A stretch of 37,321 nucleotides of DNA from positions 1 through 37,321 of the forward strand of contig VSOK01000027.1 in the NCBI GenBank assembly GCA_009774765.1. Reading direction: 5' to 3'. Both the position numbers and the translations under genes were made by a program. This document shows, one piece after another, positions 15,836 to 23,083 of the stretch (its first letter is position 1; the number at the start of each line of letters is the position of its first letter). Under the pieces are notes generated by a model, which was given only the letters and a program-made list of their open reading frames with translations, was not told the origin of the DNA and searched no databases. Origin of the DNA: Bacteroidales bacterium (GTDB taxonomy: Bacteria > Bacteroidota > Bacteroidia > Bacteroidales > UBA932).

Positions 15836-15897
15836 ATCAGAATTCGCGATATTACAGCACGGTCTGTGGAGCGCGCCTGCAATTTGCAAAAAAAATA

Positions 15898-15905
15898 TAA
15901 ATTTG
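15898..15905 (+). promoter_or_regulatory. -7-like element directly before the flippase gene
   Basis: TAAATTTG at 15898-15905 matches the Bacteroidetes -7 box, with another TTTG 11 bases upstream (15883-15886), which is closer than usual. If used, transcription would start within a few bases of the ATG at 15911, giving a nearly leaderless message. Confidence 0.4.
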
Positions 15906-15910
15906 CAGCG

Positions 15911-16897
15911 ATGAAAGAGAAGGTAAAAAAGATTTTGTGGTACACGGTTTCGCTGGCTCTGGCCTGCATACTGCTGTTTTTTTCGTTCAGGGGTGTCAAA
16001 TGGTCCGATTTCCTTGCAGGTCTGCGGGCGTGCAGATGGGAGTTCATACTGGTATCTATGGCTGCCGGCATTGCGGCATTCTGGTTCCGTGGACTGCGGT
16101 GGAGAGGGCTGCTGCTGCCGATAGACGCGGATGTAAGACGTCTTACGACATTCAATGCGGTCAATATAGGATATATAGCCAATTTCGTGTTTCCAAAGAT
16201 AGGTGAATTCGTCAGGTGCGGAATCGTGTCGAAAAACTCCCGTGACAATTCTGCATCATACGACAAGGTGCTCGGGACTGTGGTGCTTGAGAGGGGCTGG
16301 GATATGCTGTCCATGCTTGCGGTGCTTGTCACTCTTCTTCTTTTCAGGTGGGAGAAGTTCGGGGCGTTCTTCGTCGACAGGATGTGGACGCCGGTTTCCG
16401 ATAATCTTTCCTTCAGCCTGTGGTGGATTGTTGCGGCTGTCGCGGCAGCGGCCGGTGCGTGCGTATGGGCGGTTGCCTCGTTCAGGGACAGGAATGCTGT
16501 CGCCGCAAAGATATACGGTGTTTTCCGTGGACTGCTCTATGGGTTCGGCAGCTGTCTGAAGATGAAGGACAAATGGAAATTCTTTGCGTACACGCTGGCT
16601 ATATGGGGACTGTATTGGCTGATGAGCATATCTACTATGTGCGCCTTGCCTGAGCTTGACGGACTGAATGCGGTAGACGCGCTTTTTCTTATGGTAGCAG
16701 GGAGCCTGGGATGGCTTGTCCCTGTGCCCGGAGGTTTCGGCGCCTTCCATTTTATAGTGTCTCTCGCTTTGTCCACAATATATGGCATCCCGTTTGAATC
16801 AGGTATCATATTCGCGACACTTTCCCACGAGTCGCAGGCCGTCACGATGGTCCTTTGCGGTGGAGTGTCATACGTTTATGAAACATTCAAAAAATAG
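15911..16897 (+). CDS. Flippase-like / LPG synthase-type membrane protein (PF03706)
   Basis: This 328-residue polytopic protein belongs to the lysylphosphatidylglycerol-synthase TM region / AglD-like family (UPF0104). Signs are the start MKEKVKKILWYTVSLALACI, WFRGLRWRGLL, the segment VNIGYIANFVFPKIGEFVRC and the late GSLGWLVPVPGGFGAFHFIV. Such proteins are proposed to move lipid-linked or glycerophospholipid molecules across the membrane; no catalytic domain is attached here. ATG at 15911 is preferred because the frame's earlier start (15821) would put a poorly hydrophobic, basic 30-residue leader ahead of the first membrane helix. It is followed after 5 bases by a small acetyltransferase gene. 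Confidence 0.88.
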   Translation: MKEKVKKILWYTVSLALACILLFFSFRGVKWSDFLAGLRACRWEFILVSMAAGIAAFWFRGLRWRGLLLPIDADVRRLTTFNAVNIGYIANFVFPKIGEFVRCGIVSKNSRDNSASYDKVLGTVVLERGWDMLSMLAVLVTLLLFRWEKFGAFFVDRMWTPVSDNLSFSLWWIVAAVAAAAGACVWAVASFRDRNAVAAKIYGVFRGLLYGFGSCLKMKDKWKFFAYTLAIWGLYWLMSISTMCALPELDGLNAVDALFLMVAGSLGWLVPVPGGFGAFHFIVSLALSTIYGIPFESGIIFATLSHESQAVTMVLCGGVSYVYETFKK

Positions 16898-16902
16898 GGA
16901 TT

Positions 16903-17160
16903 ATGACAAGAGATATCATTCATCAGCCGGAAAAACGGCTTTTTACCGTGACAGAAGACGGTTTTGACGCATACGTTGAATATACTGTACATGATGGGGC
17001 ATTCGATGTCATCCATACGTTTGTGCCTAAGGAAATAGGAGGGCGCGGTATCGCGGGAGAATTGGTTGAGGCCGCATATTCATACGCTGAAGCTATGGGG
17101 CTGTCCCTTAAGGCCAGCTGCTCATACGCAGCCGCATGGCTGTTGAGAAATCTGAAATAA
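16903..17160 (+). CDS. YjdJ-type minimal GNAT acetyltransferase
   Basis: This 85-residue protein matches the GCN5-related N-acetyltransferase_CG family (PF14542): EYTVHDGAFDVIHTFVPKEI, then the acetyl-CoA loop GGRGIAGELVEAAYSYAEAM and a final CSYAAAWLLRN. These proteins are about 90 residues, so it is full length. The acceptor is unknown. It is 5 bases after the flippase stop, hence the same transcript, and is followed by a good terminator at 17217-17244. Confidence 0.9.
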   Translation: MTRDIIHQPEKRLFTVTEDGFDAYVEYTVHDGAFDVIHTFVPKEIGGRGIAGELVEAAYSYAEAMGLSLKASCSYAAAWLLRNLK

Positions 17161-17216
17161 AGCCATATTTTCCCCGAAAAATTGGACAAATAAATAATTA
17201 ATCATAACTTAGTGCT

Positions 17217-17244
17217 CGCAACTGTCCGGATTCGGGCAGTTGCG
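17217..17244 (+). terminator. Intrinsic terminator after the acetyltransferase
   Basis: CGCAACTGTCCG (17217-17228) pairs with CGGGCAGTTGCG (17233-17244) over 12 positions with one G-U pair around a GATT loop, followed by TTGTTTGTC. It separates the flippase/GNAT unit from the SusC locus. Confidence 0.75.
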
Positions 17245-17344
17245 TTGTTTGTCAGGTTAGAGTGTGTTCCCCCGATATGCCAGGTCTGGAGAGAATCTTG
17301 GCTGATGCGCTTTGACTTTGTTGTAATATAAAACGATTTGATCG

Positions 17345-20300
17345 ATGAAGAAATTATTGCCGCTGATTGCGGCATTCGTGTGCTTTTGGGCAAATGTGCC
17401 GGTCTGTGCCCAGGATTCCGGCCGGCCGGTGGTCGCAGGACGTGTTACTGACAGCAATGGAGAACCGCTTGCCGGTGCCAATGTCTATGTCAGGGGTGAT
17501 ATAAAGAACGGTACGTCCGCCGATGTGAACGGTTATTATTTTCTTGTGCTTCCGGATATCAAGGAGATTTTCATCGAGGCTTCTTTTCTCGGTATGAAAC
17601 CTTATACTGTGGCCTATACCGGGCAGAAGGAGATTGATATCATTCTTGAAGACGATTCGAATATGATGGAGGGTGCCATCGTGATGGGCAAGCAGAACAT
17701 CAATGACGTGGATATCCGCTCCAAATCGGGCGTCATAAGTACGGTGGACGTGAAAAGGCTTCAGGACAAGCCTGTCGTTGATATGTCCGTAGCTCTTCAA
17801 GGAGCAGCTCCCGGACTTGTCGTGACTAACAGGGGAGACCTTGGATCCAAACCTGAAATCCGTGTCAGGGGCAATTCTTCGTTCCGGGAGGGGGATGCAG
17901 CTAATGAACCTTTGTACGTTCTTGACGGACAGGTGATTTCTTCAGACGCATTCATGACTCTCAACCCTCTTGACATCGCGGACATAAAGATTCTCAAGGA
18001 TGCCGTAGCCTGCGCCCTGTATGGTACTAAAGCGGCCAATGGAGTAATCGAGATCACTTCCGTACGAGGTACCAACGGTGAGACTATGGTCACATACAGC
18101 TTCAACGGAGGAGTTACTTTGCGCGGACGCCGTGGCGTGCTTATGATGGATACTGATGAGAAGCTTGAACTTGAGCGCAGGCTCCAGAATGTAAATGCTC
18201 CGGGATATTTCTACAGTGAGGACTATTATAAGAGGTATTATGCCAATTCTCCTGACCTGGAGCGGATGATAGCTGACGGCAAGGCGAAGCTGGACGAGTT
18301 GAGAAAAACGAATACGGACTGGTTCAAGGAATTGCTCCGTAATGATTTCTATCAGAGGCACAACCTCAGCGTAAGGGGAGGAAACAGCAAGACTTCCTAT
18401 TATGCATCCGCCAACTACAGCTATCAGGGAGGCCAGATTCCTGGAAATGATGTCAGCCGGTTTACTGGAAGGATAAGTCTTGACCAGGCCCTTGGCAAGA
18501 AAGGATATGTGTCACTGAGCGTCAACGGAGGATATTCAAAGGCAAACAGCCCCAACAGTTCAAGCTATTCTCCTACGACATTGGTATATGACCTGAACCC
18601 TTATGAAAGTCCGGACAGCGGTGAACTGTGGTCTTATCCCAACCGTACTTATGATGATCTTTTCTATCAGTTTGAGAGGACTTCTTCCGAAAAGAGATTC
18701 GGTGCGACTGGAAGCCTGAACTGGGAACCTGTCACAGGGCTTACGGTAGCCGGAGTCGTCGGACTTGATATGGTGCTTTCCGAGTCGCAGGATTTCACTC
18801 CTTCCACTGCCTGGGAGGAGCAGAGGAGCGGTGCTCCCGAGATAGAGCGCGGAAAACTTTCGCGTGCAAAGAATACTCTTACCAACGTGACGACGAATGT
18901 GCGTGTCAACTGGAACAGGACTTTCGGAAAACACGACGTCACCCTCGGTGCCAATACGGACTATTATTGGGACGCTACGGACAATATGTCGATTACCGGA
19001 TATGGTGTCGGCCTGCTCAATACGGCTTCAGCAATCAACCAGTCGATAGAAGGCAACCGTAAGGTAAGCACATCGAATCTTAAGGAGAAGACCGCTCAGG
19101 TCGGTGTCGGTGTCCTTGCCGGTTATTGTTTTGACGATACATACGATATATTCGGAACATACAAGGCGGACGCCTCTTCGATACTTCCCAAGGACAAAAG
19201 GTGGAATGCAGCCTGGGCTGTAGGTGCCGGATGGAGCATAAAGTCGTATTTCAAGGACTGGGAGCCGATATCCGCGCTCAGACTTAAGGCTTCATACGGA
19301 CGCACGGCAAGCCTGGCAGGGGTTTCTCCTGCTCTTGCGGTCGCTACCTTCCAGTATCTTGAAGACAGCTATGGGGACCGCAGGCTGCTGGAGCTGATGG
19401 CCTTGTACAATGACCGGCTGAAACCGGAGCAGACCGTATCCGCCGAGGCGGGAATTTCACTGGGATTGTGGAACAGGGTTTCATTGGATGTCGGATACTA
19501 CAACAGGGTGACGGAGGACGCCCTTCTGGATGTTCCTATCCCTTCTTCCAACGGCTTTATGACTATGAGGCGCAATATAGGAATCCTCAGCAATTCCGGT
19601 ATAGAGACTGCCATATCGGCCAGGATAGTGAATACGGAAGACTGCAGATTGAACCTGAGGTTCTCTTTGGCATATAACCGCAACAAGGTCATCGACCTGT
19701 ATGACGGAGACCGCCTTTATACGAGTGAATATTCCAAAATACCTGATTTTGAGGTCGGGAAGGCGTATGACGTACTTTATGGACCTGTGTCTTTGGGGCT
19801 TGACCCGATGACTGGACTTCCGGTGTTCAAAGGTGCCGACGGGAGTGAAATACCTGCGACAGGGACATTGAAAAGGGAGGATATGGTAGCTCTCGGACAT
19901 TCTGTGCCTCCGTTCAGCGGTACGTTCAATCTGAGCTTTACATATAAGAATTTTGAGTTTGACGCTGATTTCTATTATGTGCTCGGGGGAGTCAAGGCAT
20001 ACGGATATACGTATGTGAGGGACAATGATGACGCCAACAAGAATGCAGTGCGCGGACAGGTCCAGAATATGTGGTTTGAGAAAGGTGACCAGAACAAGAT
20101 ATATCATACTCCGTTCTATTCTTCCGCTGCGATTGAAAATCTGACTCTCTATCCAAACAGCCGGTCCATAGGAAGCAGCGACTACCTCAGGCTGTCTATG
20201 CTGTCTGTACGCTACAGGTTTTCACAGCATCTGATGCAGAAGCTTGGTAATTTCTTCAAATACGGAAATGTCGCATTCCAGGCCTCCAACCTGTTTACGG

Positions 20301-20392
20301 TTACAAGATACAAGGAATCCGACCCCGAGTCCGGTTCGCTTGTGGGGGCGCAGCAGCCTGTGCTGACATTGAGTCTCAGCCTGTCATTCTGA
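17345..20392 (+). CDS. SusC/RagA-type TonB-dependent outer-membrane transporter
   Basis: This 1015-residue outer-membrane protein should import a substrate captured by its SusD partner, using TonB energy. A signal peptide (MKKLLPLIAAFVCFWANVPV, cleaved near CAQ) is followed by a carboxypeptidase-regulatory-like domain (VAGRVTDSNGEPLAGANVYV), then the plug with the SusC hallmarks PEIRVRGNSSF, YVLDGQVIS and ALYGTKAANGVIEIT. The 22-strand barrel runs to a terminal aromatic (LSLSLSF). The usual DEVVVTGYG linker is replaced by GAIVMGKQN. The SusD gene is 42 bases downstream. No sigma/anti-sigma pair, hybrid kinase or glycosidase is adjacent, arguing against a classical polysaccharide locus. Confidence 0.95.
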   Translation: MKKLLPLIAAFVCFWANVPVCAQDSGRPVVAGRVTDSNGEPLAGANVYVRGDIKNGTSADVNGYYFLVLPDIKEIFIEASFLGMKPYTVAYTGQKEIDIILEDDSNMMEGAIVMGKQNINDVDIRSKSGVISTVDVKRLQDKPVVDMSVALQGAAPGLVVTNRGDLGSKPEIRVRGNSSFREGDAANEPLYVLDGQVISSDAFMTLNPLDIADIKILKDAVACALYGTKAANGVIEITSVRGTNGETMVTYSFNGGVTLRGRRGVLMMDTDEKLELERRLQNVNAPGYFYSEDYYKRYYANSPDLERMIADGKAKLDELRKTNTDWFKELLRNDFYQRHNLSVRGGNSKTSYYASANYSYQGGQIPGNDVSRFTGRISLDQALGKKGYVSLSVNGGYSKANSPNSSSYSPTTLVYDLNPYESPDSGELWSYPNRTYDDLFYQFERTSSEKRFGATGSLNWEPVTGLTVAGVVGLDMVLSESQDFTPSTAWEEQRSGAPEIERGKLSRAKNTLTNVTTNVRVNWNRTFGKHDVTLGANTDYYWDATDNMSITGYGVGLLNTASAINQSIEGNRKVSTSNLKEKTAQVGVGVLAGYCFDDTYDIFGTYKADASSILPKDKRWNAAWAVGAGWSIKSYFKDWEPISALRLKASYGRTASLAGVSPALAVATFQYLEDSYGDRRLLELMALYNDRLKPEQTVSAEAGISLGLWNRVSLDVGYYNRVTEDALLDVPIPSSNGFMTMRRNIGILSNSGIETAISARIVNTEDCRLNLRFSLAYNRNKVIDLYDGDRLYTSEYSKIPDFEVGKAYDVLYGPVSLGLDPMTGLPVFKGADGSEIPATGTLKREDMVALGHSVPPFSGTFNLSFTYKNFEFDADFYYVLGGVKAYGYTYVRDNDDANKNAVRGQVQNMWFEKGDQNKIYHTPFYSSAAIENLTLYPNSRSIGSSDYLRLSMLSVRYRFSQHLMQKLGNFFKYGNVAFQASNLFTVTRYKESDPESGSLVGAQQPVLTLSLSLSF

Positions 20393-20434
20393 TATGCGTG
20401 CGGAAATGTAATAGGTCATTAAAATGAAGTTGCT

Positions 20435-21802
20435 ATGAGAAAGTCTATAATATATGTAATGTTGTCCTTGGCGGTTTTGCCGGGATGTCTTGACATAAAG
20501 CTGGAGTCGCAGTTTTCAGATCCGTATGCGATAACTACTGTCGCTACGGCAAGGGAGCTGCTTGCGTCCGCATACAATTCAATACCGCGTTTCCAGATGG
20601 AGTTTTCCATTCTGAGCGATGATTTCGTTCCTACATCCTACGCATCCAAAGCCGCGGATCTGTCAAATCTGTACAGATGGCAGGAAAAGGCTATAGATGA
20701 CCTTTCCTCACAGGTATGGAATTCATATTATCTGACAGTAGCTTATGTCAACGCGCTGCTTCCCCGTCTGGACAATGTGGTGCCGAAGGACGAAAGTGAA
20801 GCGTTGGAGATAGAAAAGATAAGGAGCGAAGCGAAGACTTTGAAGGCCATCTGCTATTTTGATCTTCTGAGGCTGTACGGGCCTGTCTGGTCTGAAGGAA
20901 ATGCCGATGCGGACGGGATAATTCTGAAGAACCGTCTTGAACTGGATTTCCTTCCGCGTTCATCAATGAAAGACTGCGTAAATGAAATAGACGCTCTGCT
21001 TTCCGAAGCTGCATCGGTAGAGAATGATGGCACATCTGTGTATTATTTGTCTTCCTCGGCGGTAAATGCGCTGCGTGCCGAGCTGGAACTCTACAGACAT
21101 GACTACAAAGAGGCTGTAAGAATCGGTCTGCCTTTGCTTGAAGATGCAGAGGGACGTTGGACTCCAACTGATTATGACAATCTGTGGAGCGGGAATGACA
21201 GCCGTGAAAGACTGTTTGCCCCTTATATCTTCAATACATTTTATGTCGGTTTGAACTATGACAGGGACAAAGGGGACTACTTTGCCTTGAACAGCCATGT
21301 AATATATGATGAAGGGGATGTCCGTAAGGTATGGTGTGAATATGCCGGACCTCAGGAAGGAGTCATAAACCTCGGAAAATACAACAGGATGTATTATGAA
21401 AATACTGATGTCAGATATATCAATACGATAAGGTATTCCGGCGTGTGCTTTACGGTCGCGGAAGCATACGCACGTGACGGCAGGCCAAGTGAGGCGATAG
21501 CACTGATGAACAGGTACCTTGGTGCGCGGAATGCCGTGCTTCTGGATGAAGGGCTTTCCGGAGAGCCTCTGGTTCTGGCCATTCTACTGGAAAAGCAGAA
21601 GGAGTTTGTCGGTGAAGGGATACGCCTGTTTGATCTGAAGCGTCTTGGAAAACCTCTTGTCAGATACGGTTCTGCCGGGAATTCCACATCAGTGGCTCCG
21701 GATGATTACAGGTGGCTGTTCCCTATACCTGCTTCAGAATACAGATATAATGACAAGATCGTGAATATCAATCCGGGATGGCCAAAACAGACTGTGGACT
21801 GA
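20435..21802 (+). CDS. SusD/RagB-type substrate-binding lipoprotein
   Basis: This 455-residue surface lipoprotein has its lipobox in AVLPGC with the lipidated Cys at residue 18. SusD-like TPR features follow: ATARELLASAYNSI near the N-terminus, AKTLKAICYFDLLRLYGPVW, and the C-terminal family block LEKQKEFVGEGIRLFDLKRL followed by YRWLFPIPASEYRYN. It should form the lid of the SusC transporter encoded just upstream. The same-strand cluster continues with a second lipoprotein, a zinc protease and a ChaN-like protein, making peptide or haem cargo more plausible than starch-like glycans. Confidence 0.95.
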   Translation: MRKSIIYVMLSLAVLPGCLDIKLESQFSDPYAITTVATARELLASAYNSIPRFQMEFSILSDDFVPTSYASKAADLSNLYRWQEKAIDDLSSQVWNSYYLTVAYVNALLPRLDNVVPKDESEALEIEKIRSEAKTLKAICYFDLLRLYGPVWSEGNADADGIILKNRLELDFLPRSSMKDCVNEIDALLSEAASVENDGTSVYYLSSSAVNALRAELELYRHDYKEAVRIGLPLLEDAEGRWTPTDYDNLWSGNDSRERLFAPYIFNTFYVGLNYDRDKGDYFALNSHVIYDEGDVRKVWCEYAGPQEGVINLGKYNRMYYENTDVRYINTIRYSGVCFTVAEAYARDGRPSEAIALMNRYLGARNAVLLDEGLSGEPLVLAILLEKQKEFVGEGIRLFDLKRLGKPLVRYGSAGNSTSVAPDDYRWLFPIPASEYRYNDKIVNINPGWPKQTVD

Positions 21803-21840
21803 TGAAATATTGACAAAAATATCCAAACAATTTAACAGAT

Positions 21841-23043
21841 ATGATTATGAGAAAATTTATGCTTTGGGCCTGTGCCTTGACAGTATTGGCGGCAGGTCTT
21901 GCGTCTTGCGAAAAACCAGGGAACGACGGTTATGAAGGGACCAATTATATTATCCTTTCGACTGCGGGAAGCTCTATAATGTATGAGCCTGTAACGGAAC
22001 CTATGGTTGTGGATGTTATGCTTACCACTGCCTTGCCTGAGGATCTGACTCTTGTTTTTGCGGTCAATGATGACAAGGGGGTTCTTAGCCTCGGCAACAA
22101 CCCTTTGACCATAAAGGCCGGTGAAAGGACAGGAAAGCTGACCGTAGTCTCCAACAACAAGTCGATATTGGAGGAAACGGCGGCATACAGCCTTGTTCTG
22201 GACCCGTCCACCGTGCTTCCTGAAGGGGTCAAGCTGCAGGGAGGTTTCAATTTCACTGTAAATCCTGCGGCTTCCGTGGTACTTACCGAGGAGCAGGAAA
22301 AGATAGTGGCTGCATACAGGGAGAAGACAGGTATTGACCTTCATTCATACCTTGGACTCGTGTCGGTGAATGCCAGATATTACGGGTATGACAGCGATTA
22401 TGCCCCTGTTGCTGAGGATATCGCTGGAAAGACCGTGATTGTGCTTTCCGAGGAGTCGACAGCAGATATGCCTGTCCTTAAGATGATTTCCAATCCGATG
22501 GGAATTCAGGACAAGATGGAGAAAATCCTTTATGGCAGGACTGTGGGAAATGATGAATACTGGTATAGCGAGGAATATCCTGATGTGGTCGTTTCATATA
22601 CTTCCCTGATGGAGACTTTGGGCTGGAGCAAGGAATCCAAGGAAACATTCTCCATGACGCTTGACAATCTGAAGCTCAACGGTACTTCAATCGATATTGT
22701 GGCCGACAGGTCATACGATGAGGAGTTTGACGGTGAAACATATCATACCGATCTTTTTGTTGTTCCTTTTGACTTCAGTTTTTCTGCATACGAGAGGGAG
22801 AAGAAAGCCATTGCCGACGGAGTGTTGGTAAAGGATGAGGACTGGAGCTACGATGCGACGGCAAATCCTGATTTCCACCTCAACTACACCAATATCGCAG
22901 ACGGTGAAGAAGAGGATGAAGACAGTATCTGGGAGGAAGCAAAGGGTGAAATATCGGCATCAGAGCTGAAATTCACATTCTGTTTTGCAGGTGACAATGA
23001 CTATTGGTCAAAAGTTGTCGCTACGTATTCTCCGAACAAATAA
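21841..23043 (+). CDS. Lipoprotein of the SusC/D locus, probable DUF4929 family
   Basis: This 400-residue lipoprotein has its lipobox in AGLASC (Cys 23); ATG at 21847 is an alternative start. Residues about 30-150 look like a beta-sandwich (FAVNDDKGVLSLGNNPLTIK, KAGERTGKLTVV), followed from about 155 by a distinct domain opening LTEEQEKIVAAYREKTGIDL. I recall proteins of this size and placement as DUF4929, but cannot check. Its position after SusD suggests a cell-surface accessory binding protein with the same ligand. An acidic patch (DGEEEDEDSIWEEAKGE) lies near the C-terminus and could bind metal, though that is a guess. Confidence 0.75.
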   Translation: MIMRKFMLWACALTVLAAGLASCEKPGNDGYEGTNYIILSTAGSSIMYEPVTEPMVVDVMLTTALPEDLTLVFAVNDDKGVLSLGNNPLTIKAGERTGKLTVVSNNKSILEETAAYSLVLDPSTVLPEGVKLQGGFNFTVNPAASVVLTEEQEKIVAAYREKTGIDLHSYLGLVSVNARYYGYDSDYAPVAEDIAGKTVIVLSEESTADMPVLKMISNPMGIQDKMEKILYGRTVGNDEYWYSEEYPDVVVSYTSLMETLGWSKESKETFSMTLDNLKLNGTSIDIVADRSYDEEFDGETYHTDLFVVPFDFSFSAYEREKKAIADGVLVKDEDWSYDATANPDFHLNYTNIADGEEEDEDSIWEEAKGEISASELKFTFCFAGDNDYWSKVVATYSPNK

Positions 23044-23068
23044 TCCGTAGAATTTTGTATCTTTCCGC

Positions 23069-23076
23069 TATATTTG
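23069..23076 (+). promoter_or_regulatory. -7-like element just before the M16 protease gene
   Basis: TATATTTG at 23069-23076 matches TAnnTTTG; a TTTG lies 11 bases upstream (23054-23057). It ends 7 bases before the ATG at 23084 and could give an internal, almost leaderless transcript for the protease and ChaN genes. Confidence 0.4.
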
Positions 23077-23083
23077 AGATTAT

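Noticed and set aside
17311..17340. Promoter directly before the SusC gene
   Set aside because: TTTG boxes are present at 17311 and 17337 but the TA of the -7 element is missing, so the match is too weak to annotate.
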